The position numbers were made by a program, and so were the translations under genes. 64,000 nucleotides of DNA from Canna indica (Eukaryota > Streptophyta > Magnoliopsida > Zingiberales > Cannaceae), in NCBI GenBank assembly GCA_034359265.1, contig CP136890.1, positions 90,979,501 through 91,043,500 on the forward strand. The letters run 5' to 3'. Of this stretch, positions 40,101-51,800 are shown piece after piece (position 1 is the first letter of the stretch; each line of letters opens with the position of its first letter). Below the pieces are notes generated by a model. That model saw only the letters and a program-made list of their open reading frames with translations, did not search any database and was not told where the DNA came from.

Positions 40101-43100
40101 AGGAGGGGTTCAATTGATTTAATAAGTAGGTGTTTAAAGAAGAGAGTTGTATTGCATTAAATGAGATTAATTGGTAGAATATTAGAGTATTTTTGTAGTT
40201 GATCGTAGAATCGTCGGATCGAGTTGAGGTGAATACCAAAATTGTAACTTTTTGCGTTCTGAACGCGATGGCGGTGTCGGATTTCTGATCAGAGGTAGTC
40301 TGGTAGGTCTTTTCTATGTTTCGGTGTTATTTGGTAGATGCGAGTTATTAATTCAGTTGATAAATAATTAAATAATATAGAATAGTGGTATTCTATGTTA
40401 GGTGGTGATTTAGAGTATAGATAGTTGTATTGGGTGCGAGTTGACTCCTGTTGTAGCCGATGAATGTTGAATTGGTAAATTGACGATTTTACCCCTTGCC
40501 TTTATTTGCTTGGTTTGCTTCTGAAATCCGTTGATCTCCTGCTGCACTATGTTGTTGAACATGCCATGTTGATAATTGCATGAGTCTGATTAGCTGTTAT
40601 TCATTGATGATTATTGAGTATGATATCATGCTAGGCATTGTGCACATTGTTAGTGTTGTCATAAGTTGTACTTGCTAACATGAATTATTCTGGTTATATC
40701 TTCAGTTGATAGTTGTTGTGGCATTTATTGTTGTTAGCATTGTATATCAGTTGTGGTGTGTCATGTGGTGAGGTCTAGCTATCATGCTGCTTATTGTTGT
40801 ATCAGTTATTGTTGTTAGTATCGTAAGTCAGTTGTTGATGGCATATTGCATTATAACCGTTGTGGGCGCAAGCCTGGACACAGTTGATTTATTGTCCGAG
40901 GTGTATGGGCGGTGACACCGGTGATCACGAAATTTTCACATGAGGTGCGGCGTCGTGCTGTTAGACGTTGGCGGGCTCGTGTGCGACGTCGAGGTGTTAG
41001 ACGTCGGCGGGCTATCTTTTAGATAGTCGCATCTCTAGCTGGAGCGAGCTTGAGGTGCCACTCTCGAGGTGCGAGAGTGCGGGGGAAACCCAATTGTCCA
41101 CTACGCTCTTGATTGGTATGAGTTGCAATAGTTGATAGGTGAACATGTGTCTTGTTGTTGTTGACATGTTGCATTTTATTGCAGAGTCATTTATTGTTGC
41201 ATTTGACAGTATCATCGCATCATGATTGTTGTCCTTATTGATGATATTGATTCTCCTACTCGGCTTTCTGCTGATGTTGTTTGTTGTTGCCTCAGATTTG
41301 CAGGTATGTCGGTAGTCGAAGTTGGGTAGCTAGAGTCCTGGAGGAGGAGACATCATCCGCTGCTTAGATATTTTCTTAGTGTTTTTAGATTGATTTTGAG
41401 CATTATGTAGAGAACTCTTAGTTGAAATGATGATTTCAGTTGTTCCTGTTGAGATATTCTGGTGGCTTTTTGTGGTCTAGTTGTAGGTTGCGCTCTTCCT
41501 AGGTGAGGTCCCTGTTTTAGGGATAAACTCAGGCGGGGCGTAACAAAGCAGGACCATGATAGCAAAAACTTGGGAATGTAAAAGAAGCCTGCAGATAGTC
41601 TAATTTGGAGAATGCAAATGTGAGGAGAGGAACCTTTTCTCCTATGGGGATGGAGAAACGTGCATGCATACACTAACCCCAGATTTTGACATTTTCCAGG
41701 GACAGAATTCGTATCACTTAAAATCGGCAGGGAAAATCTCAATTTTTGTGTTGATCAAGAAGCACTGTAATCTGACTAGAGATAAAGGATTTGCAATCCC
41801 TGTCTTCCCATCAGGCCATGCCATCATAACTAAACTAATTCAGAATGGATAAAAGAAAATATGATTAAACTAAAATGTGAATGAGGCTCTATGCCAGTTG
41901 AGTAAAAAAAAGGACACATCACATTCTTTATCTAATTAACCAATACATGCATTAAGAGATTTTATTGCACAATAGGCAGGCCTAAATTGCATTAATATTG
42001 CTCTCACTATATATGCATAGGCATATATAAGTACATATGTTTCTAAAAGGATAATCTTGTTTTGATCAATCATCAATGTTCAGAAAGCCAAAGAACATAG
42101 GGAGTCAAGTCAACATACTAAAATGATTCTGAAGCACTTTTAATTGTGCAAATTGTTCATGGGCCACAAGAAGGAAGCATCACATTAAAAAACTTGGAAA
42201 GCTATTTGTTCCATTAGTTTATATGTTATTATTTTATGCATGGTCCTTGTAATTATTTACCTGATGAATCCATTGCTTAAGAGAAAACCAAGGTTAATAT
42301 TTAGCAAGTAACTGCATGGAAAAGGAATCGTTTGAAAGTGTATAAGTCAATTAGTGAAAGTCTTGAATTGTGACAGGATGCAAATTTGAGGTGAACACTG
42401 TACTTGGTAATTAACTAATTATTGAAGTCAAATACTTATAATATAGCATACATTAAAAGCATTCAGCAAAAAACCAAAGATAATCTTACTGTGCAAATTT
42501 TCAGCATATAGACTAGACATAAGTCATATGATAGTGCACAGTGTACACAGAAAAGAACTCTGCGTTAAGTGAAAAGACTTCAGGTTTAGAAGCTCAAGGA
42601 GAAGTACCAGTTGCTTATGAAAATACAAAATGACTTGCCTGAAATAGCAGGTGTAAGGATTCCATCTCCAATTGCCATACATGCACCAATAAGGACAAGA
42701 ATAAGAAGAGCGTTCTTTCTGAATGAAGATGCCTCTAACCAGTTCTTGATCTTTGCAGCAAATGAACTCTCATTGTAAGTGTGACAACTGTATGTCGTTA
42801 ACTTTTTATCGGTTCTATGTTGATTAGGAATAGTAATTACTTTAGCATAACGGCAAAGTAGTGAATAAAGAGCAAAAGTACCACCTACATGTGATAAAGC
42901 AGAATTATTTCTTCCAAGCATAACAAGAAGATGAGCCCACCAGATAAAGAGTACTACACGCTACAGCATGAGGAATATTAGTTTTCAACGTCTACATTAT
43001 AAGAGTAAAAGGTACTGCTAAACATTCTTTTTCTATTCAGATAGAAGATCTAATGTTGCATATTTTAACAAAGCATATTTACAAAAGCTAAAACTTTTAG

Positions 43101-45143
43101 CAGTACCTCTTACAAGAAACTAAGCAAATTAGATCTTCCAAATTGAAAAGCTCATCATGTCAAGTTTGTGAGAGTATTTCAGCACTCTTTGTATATAATT
43201 GTGTAGCACATTTTAAAGTTGAAAAATTGTGTTAGGATTTAAATTACTCCCAAACCAGTAATGTATTCATGATTCATAATATTACTATTTGTGTGTGCGG
43301 AGCAAACATAATACACAAATACAAGGTCAATAGACAACTTCCACCACATCAACATTGTGGACAGGAGTCATTAGGAGTCATTGATGCAAATATGCAATAC
43401 CCATGCTATTAATCCTCACACCATATGATAGTTAGAAACTTAGAATAACATCTAAATATGCTATGGCAATTTAAAATTAACATCTTGAGTTAGAAGTCAC
43501 TGCCACAGTGTCACCAATAATAGTTAACTATAGATAGTAGAGGAAAATTTAGCATAATCTGCAGTGATGCCAAAATTTAGTAGGCCAACATAATGGCCTG
43601 CAAAGCAGTAAATCTATGGCACATGTCAGCCAAACAGTGCCTTTATTTGGAGAAATTTATTAATTTTAATCTTCATAGCTACTTATTTGTTTGAAAAAGA
43701 AAAAGCAAAGAAAAGAAACCATAGCCACTTCTTCTAATTATTAACTTATCAACTGGCTTTGTGAATATATCATTTTTATAGCGAGATATTTTCATTATGA
43801 TCATATGCGTAGTTACTAACTTGGTAACTTGAAATTGCAAGAAAAAATTGGAGGAAGTAGAATATAGTAAATTTATATTTCTCCAATATATACCTGATGC
43901 CTTTGGTTTTAGTCTGCTGAAATGATATAGTGGCTCTTACATTTTTTCTAGTAAGGAAAAAAAATCATCTCTTTGTTGGCTTTCTTTTCATAAATGACAC
44001 AAAGATACCTCAGAAGAATGCTTTATTCTAATTTTTTACCCTTTTCCATACTTAAGAAATTTATCAATATGTTTTTAAATGAACAAGAACATTCAGATAA
44101 AATATAGATTCAAATTGGCATGCCATATTAATCATATCAACTGAAATGGACAAGCTAACTATAGATTGTTTGCTGACCTTGACCATTGTCATTTGCTCTC
44201 AACACAACAAAAATGTATTTGAGGAGTGGGATGAGCATAAGTGAGTATATGATCAAAGAAAGTGCACCAACAACATCCTCAGAGTCTTGAACCCTAGAAG
44301 GGAATGTGTTATGGAATACATACAGTGGTGATGTCCCTAAGTCTCCAAATACCACACCAAGGCTCTGAAATGCAAGCCGTAAAACCAAAATAGCTGAGTG
44401 TTTCTGGAGAAAGAAGAGAATAAAATATTGTAAGAACTAAATAAGCATATTGAAGATAAGTTATAATGGATCTGCTTGTACCATGAGACCATGACCACAT
44501 AAAAGTTAACGATTAGTGGATTCTGTTTCTACATAGTAGGAAAGCAGCATCAAATTCAGGAGGTCAGTTAATTTAAGTTACAGAAATAATCATCCTATTC
44601 CTATAAAAAAAGAAGGATAAAAAGACCTCGAAAATGGACAATCAATAAGCCACATGAAAGTTTTTCCTCCAAACACCAATTACGTTTTAGCTATCATTTC
44701 CATGTCTATATATTATCAACAAATTCCTTACAAAATGATCTCTTGGTCTTGCTCAAGTTGCAAAAACTGGTAACTGCACCTAGATGATATATACTTATGA
44801 TTTGTATCGCCATTCTTAGTCAGATAATATTTAGGTCACCATCAGAAAGTGTTCTGTCAACATAAACTGACTTGTAAAATTTTACGTGTATATCATTAGC
44901 TTTATTTGTAAAGGAAGATAAAATTACTGGAATGGGAAAGAAAGAGAGCGGGCATTTGAGCTAATTAATTTTGTAAAGAACCTAAATAGGGCTCTTGAAG
45001 ATTTCAAACGGAGAGATTGCGAGTACCTTTTCTTGGTACATATTCTTAAGCCTTCCTGCTTCTTCATCCATGGGCTGATCAAGATTGTGATCCAAATCCC
45101 ACATGCTCCCTTTATCCTCCTCGTTCACCAACATAGATGCCAT
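34146..45143 (-). CDS. KT/HAK/KUP potassium transporter (KUP10/KUP11-like), 9 exons
   Basis: Exons fit at 45143-45027, 44403-44178, 42884-42639, 38499-38449, 37713-37453, 37363-37311, 37237-37123, 37043-36789 and 35182-34146. Phases all agree and give about 786 aa, normal for the family. Features include a cytosolic N-terminus [13 protein letters not shown], the K_trans signature [16 protein letters not shown] (~residues 53-68), GIGDG-like [17 protein letters not shown], many hydrophobic spans in exons 2-9, [13 protein letters not shown] in the C-terminal cytosolic part, and the closing NVGQIFYV. It is a K+ (proton-coupled) transporter of a cell membrane; which membrane cannot be read here. 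Intron 3 (42638-38500) has a GC donor (AG|GCAAGT) and contains a solo LTR. The leader has upstream ORFs, one overlapping this start. No stop or frameshift is seen. Confidence 0.95.
35183..36788. other. KUP intron 8, 1.6 kb
   Basis: AT-rich intron with a good GTAAGT donor and GCGCAG acceptor. I see no recognised element in it. Confidence 0.6.
39299..41545. mobile_element. Solo LTR (2.25 kb) in KUP intron 3
   Basis: It begins TGTTATGACC and ends GGCGGGGCGTAACA (TG...CA). It is flanked by a perfect 5-bp duplication AAGCA (39294-39298 and 41546-41550). No PBS, gag or pol is present, so it is a solo LTR, the usual product of LTR-LTR recombination. A GC-rich segment (39420-40110) makes long open frames on both strands, without recognised domains. 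It lies wholly in the third intron of the transporter gene. Confidence 0.85.
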
Positions 45144-45172
45144 GAAATACAAAGTTTACCACCAACCAGCAT
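45125..45172 (-). promoter_or_regulatory. 15-codon upstream ORF overlapping the KUP start codon
   Basis: An ATG at 45172-45170 opens a frame of 15 sense codons that ends with TGA at 45127-45125, past the KUP ATG at 45143 and in another frame. If present in the mRNA it would compete with the main start codon and lower or condition translation. Whether the transcript includes it is unknown, although no splice site clearly removes it. Confidence 0.55.
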
Positions 45173-45325
45173 AAGAAGAGTAGAAGACGAATTGATCCCG
45201 CTAGAAAAAAAGACCACCTTCCTCAGCTCGACTCACAATCAGAAGGGAAGCACCATAACCAGCAAATCTTGTTACGTCAACATTTCCCTGGTGAGTCCGG
45301 TTCTTCAGATAATGGCAGCAAAAAA

Positions 45326-45568
45326 TCAAATACCACTCGACCAAAAAGATCTCCTTGCACGATTCCCCAGAGTAAAGGTCACACGGCACTGGATCGAAGT
45401 TGAAAGGGGCGTTTTGATGAGCTTGGCGAGCTCAGCAGAGTGTGGGGTTAGGGAAAGGCGACAAGGGGAGCGGCGAGGCGATGAAGCCGGATAAGATTTG
45501 GAGAGAAGAAGCAAAACGGAGAGAGATAGCGAAGTTGGAGAGACGAGGAAATTGACAGGCGTTGCCAT
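45326..45568 (-). promoter_or_regulatory. 80-codon upstream ORF in the KUP leader
   Basis: Starts MATPVNFLVSPTSLSL at 45568 and ends before the KUP ATG. The region is pyrimidine-rich and GC-richer than its flanks, as expected for a 5' leader. TTTTTTTCTAG (about 45205-45215, minus strand) could be the acceptor of a leader intron. No conserved peptide family is recognised, so it may be only chance coding in the leader. Confidence 0.35.
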
Positions 45569-45654
45569 CAGTCTCTGTTGGGTTCTGGTCTTCTAGATGT
45601 ATACGTGACATGAGCGGTACCTGACGTGGCAACTTTGAGTAAAGCTTTTGCAAT

Positions 45655-45987
45655 TTTGACCCCTTTTCAAATAACTATTACCATTTTCAATTATATTTAC
45701 GATTATACCTGTCATTTGTTAAATAAATTGGAGTTTTTTAAAAATATATAATAATAATAATGGATGAAATTCTCGGATTCTCATAAATTTTAAATTCATA
45801 ATATATTTTTTAAAATATTTAGAATGTTCTCAAAATTAAGTTTCGTTTAATTTTGAAACATAATTTCCTCTATTCTACTAGTTAATGAAAAAATAATTAA
45901 ATGATTCAAAATTAAATATTTTTTATTAATTATAATATGAATACACATATACTAGTATTTTTTTAGTTGTTAAATTTTATTTAATAG
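45655..45987. other. KUP upstream AT-rich DNA
   Basis: Probable promoter-side DNA. No convincing TATA box at a fixed distance was chosen, and no other gene is seen. Confidence 0.4.
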
Positions 45988-45997
45988 GTAAAATTAA

Positions 45998-46824
45998 GGG
46001 AGAATTGCATATTTAGTCCTATAAATTTTTAATTTTTTGGATTTTATTTTTATAAATTTCATTTTGGTATTTTCGGTCCTGTAAGTTTGCTCTGTTAGTA
46101 CAGACTTGGTCCTATTTGTGATGGTCTTATAAGTTTCATTTTAAAATTTTCAGTCTTGTATGTTTATCTCGTAGCACAGATTTGGTCCTATATATTTGTC
46201 TCGTAGCATAAATTTGATCCAATATATTTGTCTCATAGCATAAATTTGATCATATCTGTCATGATCTATTAACTCTCCGTCTACGAAAAAATAAACTACA
46301 TTATGTCCATATTGACGGAGTTAATTGACCGTCATGAATATGACCAAATCTATGTTACGAAGCAAATTTATATATGTTACGAAGCAAATCTATGTTATGA
46401 AGTTAAAAACTTAAAATACCAACATGTCTATCCGGTCTGTCATATAGATTTGATCATATTCATGACGGTCTATTAACCCCGTCAATATGGACATAACGTT
46501 GTTTATTTTTTCATGGACGGAGAGTTAATGGACCGTCGCGTATATGACTAAATTTGTGCTACGGGGCAAATATATATAACCAAATCTGTTCTACGGGGCA
46601 AATATATAGGACTAAAAATTTCGAAATGAAACTTAATATGACCAAATATGTCAACGTGTATGAACGACGTTAATCCATATTGACGAAGAGTTAACGGACC
46701 ATCACGGATAAGACAAAATCTGTACTACATAGCAAATTTATAGGACCGAAAATACCTAAATAAAATTTATAGAACCAAAATCTAAAAAATTAAAAATTTA
46801 TAAGACCAAATTTGCACTTCTCCC
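45998..46824. mobile_element. Mutator-like MITE with long terminal inverted repeats, 827 bp
   Basis: The ends are GGGAGAATTGCATATTTAG and its imperfect inverse AATTTGCACTTCTCCC. They continue into inverted repeats well over 100 bp that share AAATTTTTAATTTTTT and GGTATTTTCGGTCCT. The target duplication is GTAAAATTAA (45988-45997 and 46825-46834), 10 bp, in the MULE range. The interior is also foldback-like (repeated TTAACTCTCCGTC / GACGGAG motifs). No transposase. Confidence 0.85.
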
Positions 46825-46834
46825 GTAAAATTAA

Positions 46835-47385
46835 TGTTTCTTTTTTAGTAGCTAAAATATTTTTATTAATTTTAGCCATTAAAAAAGTATTTAGTCTTTA
46901 AAAAATATAAAAATATTAATATAAACAGCTAGTAATAAATTCATATTATAAATAATGAAAAAATATTTCATTTTGGGTCATTTAAAAACTTCTGAGAATG
47001 TCTTTAAATAATAACAGGGAGGAAATCATCTTTAAAAATGAAAAAAAATAATTTTGACGACATTGTCAATATTATAAAGAAATATGTTATGGATATAGAA
47101 ATTTTGAGTTTCTTATCAAGGATTTTTAAATTTTTCGTTGCTCAATCAATTCAGAGACAATTTAACTTGATAGAAGACTAAAAAAAATTCTTTCTTGTAT
47201 TTTTATCTTTTTTTTATTCCCTTTGGCTGCTCATTTTCTTGAACTTATCCAAAAATTTTAAAAATTTAATATAATATAAGACCAACTAATTCAAAAATAT
47301 TTTAGATTACTACTATAAATGATAATATTACCCATACACATAGATATCTAGTATGGAGAACATATAATACCCACGAGTATGAGTA
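46835..47385. other. AT-rich intergenic DNA
   Basis: No gene. From about 47320, ACCCATA / CGAGTATGAG motifs appear that continue on the far side of the Copia element (55337 onward), so the Copia element landed in an older repeat. Confidence 0.45.
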
Positions 47386-47704
47386 TATATTGTTGGCTTA
47401 AGGATTCTCCTTAAACTTTGATCTCCATTTTGATGATAATAAATAAATATTTAATCTATGTGTGAAATTTTGAGTTCAGGTTGAGGTTGCGATAAGCATG
47501 CAAACTTCGTTCAGAAAAATAAAGAAAAAAGATCGTCAAGAAACGAAAGAAAATGCTCGGGAATAGATTGAGTAGATATCTTGTAATATACCCCTGGGAT
47601 CTCATTCCAAGCCTAATTGTAAAGTTATCCAAGTTAACACTTGATAACTAAATCTATGAAAAAGCATGTAACAATGATAAAGAAAAAATTAGCCTCAGCC
47701 TGAA

Positions 47705-47975
47705 TTCGATCGACCGAACAAGGCAATAAATTGGCAATAGCCAATTCGGTCGATCGAATGATGCAAAAAATTAGCAGTAGCCAATTCGGTCGATCGATTG
47801 GTCGATCGACTGAGGCCAAAAATTGGTAGTAGGTGCTTCGATCGACCGATCGGTCGATCGAATTGCGGATAAAAGAATCGTGACTTATTCGGTCGACCGA
47901 ACAGAGCGATTAAAGCCAGCGGTCGCTGGGCAGTCGATCGGTCGGTCGATCGACGATCGATCGATCGACCAAACG
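47705..47975. repeat. CGGTCGATCGACCGA palindrome cluster in the 5' LTR
   Basis: At least ten overlapping TCGGTCGATCG / CGATCGACCGA motifs are spaced irregularly just upstream of the LTR TATA box. Many are self-complementary. The same cluster is in the 3' LTR at about 54294-54606. Confidence 0.85.
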
Positions 47976-48025
47976 ATAAAAATGGCTAATTTTCCGCCCG
48001 TTGAACAGCCGTTCGGTTGAGGGGT

Positions 48026-48033
48026 TATAAATA
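48026..48033 (+). promoter_or_regulatory. TATA box of the 5' LTR
   Basis: TATAAATA follows the CGATCG cluster. In the 3' LTR the same spot reads TATATATA. This is the likely start of the LTR promoter. Confidence 0.6.
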
Positions 48034-48704
48034 CCCCTCACCTAACTCCTTTAAGATCTCTTAGAAACTTAATTGAGCATTCAAATGAGATTCTTAATCC
48101 TTCAAAAGATCAATTGCTTGCGCTCGGTTCTTCCGTCAACAAATTTTTCAAGTGCCCTTTCTTCCTCAACTCGAGATTTGATTCGAGCTCTACGACTTGG
48201 CGAGTTCGAGGCTTGAAGGCTTGGGGAAAAGTGCATTGGTTCTTTCTTTCAATTCTTAGCTCTTTTCATTGTATTTTAAGAGTTGTTTAAACTTATTTTC
48301 ATTTGTAATAGCTTGCTAGGTGTGCTAGAGTAAACACTTAGGGGTAGACTTTATAGAATTGTATTTTGTCTAGGTGAATAGGTTTGAGGAGTTCTCAAAG
48401 AGGTAAAAATCGTGTCCTCAATTGTATTCAAAAGGAAACACAAGTTCTATAAAGTAGTTGGTTAGAAATCCTTGGTGTGGAGCCAAGGTAATGGAGTAGG
48501 CGGTTGGCCGAACCACTATATTTCTTCGCGTTAGCATTGTCTTGATTGCTTGCTTATTGTTGTGTTTGATATTTGATAACAAACATTATTGAGTTGCATT
48601 TGAATTTGGTTGAAGTTAAAATTGAGCAAAAGAATATTGACTAAAAAAAAGGAAGGGGTATATACTATTCAACCCCCCCTTCTAGTGTGGATTTTCATTC
48701 AACA

Positions 48705-48722
48705 ATTAGTATCAAAGCTAGG
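48705..48722 (+). other. Primer binding site
   Basis: ATTAGTATCAAAGCTAGG directly follows the 5' LTR and resembles the TGGTATCAGAGC complement of initiator tRNA-Met used by plant LTR elements, with substitutions. Confidence 0.6.
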
Positions 48723-48819
48723 TCGTATGATTAGATTTAACCATCTTCCCTACAAATTAAGATATCTAGTGAAATCCAACTAGCTCAATGGTCATCTACT
48801 CATACTCTATCACTATTCG

Positions 48820-51800
48820 ATGGAAAATAATTATGCCTACTGGAAGATTCGTATGAATGGCTTCCTACAATCACTAGGCATGGATGTATGGAGGATGATA
48901 CAAGTAGAGTATAAGCAACCTACTAAGGACATGGATGATTAGGACCAAGATGAGATTAGACTCTTTAATGCTAATGCAAAGGCCGTCAATGCATTATATT
49001 GCAGTCTATCAATTAATGAGTTCAATAGGATTTCTACTTGTAAGTCCGCATATGAACTTTGAAAGGTCCTAGATACCACACATGAAGGGACTTCATAAGT
49101 TAAAGAATTTAAAATAAACTTACTCATGCATGACTATGAAATGTTCAAAATGTTATCGCATGAATCCATTGATGTCATGTATGCTAGAATTCAAAATATT
49201 ACAAATGAATTAGCTAACCTTGGCAGATAAATAAGGGAAGAGGAGAAGGTAAGGAAGCTCCTACGTTCTCTTCCAAAAGCTTGGGAGCCTAAGATCATCG
49301 CAATCATGGAAGCGAATGATATGAGCACCTTGAAGTTCACCGAGCTCATTGGGTCTCTCATGACACATGAGACTCATATGAAGCAATACAAGGAGGAAGA
49401 TGTCCCCAAAGGCAAGACCATTGCCTTAAAAGCATCACACCGAGTAGAAGAATCCTCATCATCTAAGGAAGAGACGAATAAATTTGAGGAAATGGCAATG
49501 TTGGCAAGGAGATTTATGAGCTTCATGAGAGGAGGCATGAGAAATGGAAGATGAGGCTACACATGCTACCATTGCAACAAGGCCATGCATCTAAGGAAGG
49601 ATTGCCCACTTCTCAAGATGGCTTCCACCTCCAACCCTCACAAAAAGGACAAATACAAGAAGAAAAAGAAGAAAGCAATGATGGCTTCATGGGATGAAAG
49701 CGAGGCTTCATCGAGTGAAGAAGACTCAAAGAGTGAAAAGGCAAATCCTTGCTTGATGGCAAATGATCATGAGGTAAGATTTATATTTTGTGAGTTTTCT
49801 TTTACTCAAGAAGAACTAGAAAATGAATTTGATCAAATGCATGATGAATTTAATGCTATTAGGAGAAAGTTTAAAGAGCTTAAAAAGAAAAATAAATCTT
49901 TAGAATTAGAAAATGATAGTTTACTACTCTCATGCAATGCTTTAAGAAAATAAGTAGATACCTTTAAGGAAGAGAAACATGCCCTAGATAAAGCTAAGAA
50001 AAATTTAGAAAATGACAACAAAAAATTGGAAGATGAAAATAAGTACTTAAGTGATCAAGTTGAGCACTTGAATAATAGCATGCTAACATTGAAAAAAGAA
50101 CTTTGCATGCTAAATGAAAGGATGACAACCCTATAAAATATCATGCGTAAGGTTGTCCATACAAAAATATCATCACACTTCCATGCTCACACACACAATA
50201 AAAGAAAGTTTAATGAAAGTTATTTTTCTTGTGCTATATTTGGCCATATGGCTAAAGATGGTGCATTGAGGAGGAACCCACATGCTAGATTTATTTGGGT
50301 TCCTAAAATAACTAACACTCAAGGACCCAAGAAAATTTGGGTACCTAAAATAGTTTCTTCTCCTTCTGTAGATGGAGAAGCGTCCTCAAGCAAGTAGAAG
50401 CACTTAGATATTAGATAGTGGTTGCTTAAAACACATGATGGATGATATCAACTTATTTGCAACTCTATCAAGCAAAGATGGTGGATATGTAACATTTGGA
50501 GACAATGTCAAAGGTAAGATTATTGACATTGGTGATATAGGTATATTTTTTTACTCATGCATTAAAAATATTTTATTAGTTGATGGGTCAAAATATAACT
50601 TGATTAGTATATCACAATTATGTGACGATGGATATATAATTATTTTTGAAGCATCTAAATGTATCATTAGGAGTGCACCATCTAATGACATCATGTTTAT
50701 TGAAAATAGGCAAGAAAATATCTACACACTATATTTAAATGTCTTGCCTAATACCCATGTTAGATGTTTGGTTGTCATGAAAAATGATTCTTGGTTGTGG
50801 CATAGAAGACTAGGACATGCTAGCATGAACTTCATCCGAGAAATATCTAAGAAAGAACTAATTAAAAGACTATTCAAGATAAAATTTGAAAAAGATAAAT
50901 TTTATGATGCATGTCAACTAGGCAAGCAAGTTAAATCTTCATTTCATAACATTAATCAAGTAAGTACATCTAGAACTTTTGAGCTTGTGCACATGGATCT
51001 TTTTGGTCCATGTGATGTAGCTAGTCTAGGTGGAAAACTATATTGCTATGTACTAGTTGATGATTTTTTTAGATTTACATGGATTTTCTTTTTAGCTAAG
51101 AAAAATGAAACTTTTGAGTTTTTCAAAAAATTTACTAAGAAAATTACAAATGAGAAAGAAATTTCAATTTTAAAAATTAGAAGTGATAATGGAGAAGAGT
51201 ATTACAAATTTTTTTTTTTCCGAATTTTATGACGATTTGGGTATTGAACATACATTTTTTTCCCCTAGAACCCCTCAACAAAATGGGACGGTTGAGAGGA
51301 AGATAGAACCATACAAGAAATGGTAATGATCATGCTTTATGAAAATAATTTGCCTAAGTATTTTTGGACCGAAGCCATAAATACATCTTGATATGTGCTT
51401 AATCGTGTTTTATTGAGACCTAAAATTAAGAAAAACATATTTTGAGCTTTGGAATGGTAAAATCTCAAATGTGGGATATTTTCATATTTTTGGATGCAAA
51501 TATTTTATCTTGAACACTAAGGAGCATTTAAGAAAAAATGATTTAAAATTCGATGAAAGCATTTTCCTAGGTTACTCCATTAATACTAAGGCATATAGAG
51601 TATATGATTGTAAATGCTTTTGATAAAACTAATGATTGTTGAAGAATCTATGCATGTCACTTTTGATGAAACTAATGATTCTTCTAGAAATATGAAGATT
51701 GTAAATGTAGGTAAAAAACTTGAGGATTTCACACTTCATGAAAAAGAAGTGGAGGATGAAGACAATGAGGAAACTCAACATAAAGAACCATCATCCTCAA

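Larger units (their letters stand above)
47391..48704 (+). repeat. 5' LTR of the Copia element
   Basis: Begins TGTTGGCTTAAGGATTC and ends GATTTTCATTCAACA. A cluster of CGATCGACCGA palindromes lies at 47705-47975, a TATAAATA box at 48026-48033, and a CCCCCCCTTCTAGTG stretch near the end. Confidence 0.93.

Noticed and set aside
39317..40239. Long open frames on both strands (up to 165 codons)
   Set aside because: They overlap each other on both strands within a solo LTR and consist of GC-driven Ala/Arg/Pro/Gly runs without any recognised domain.
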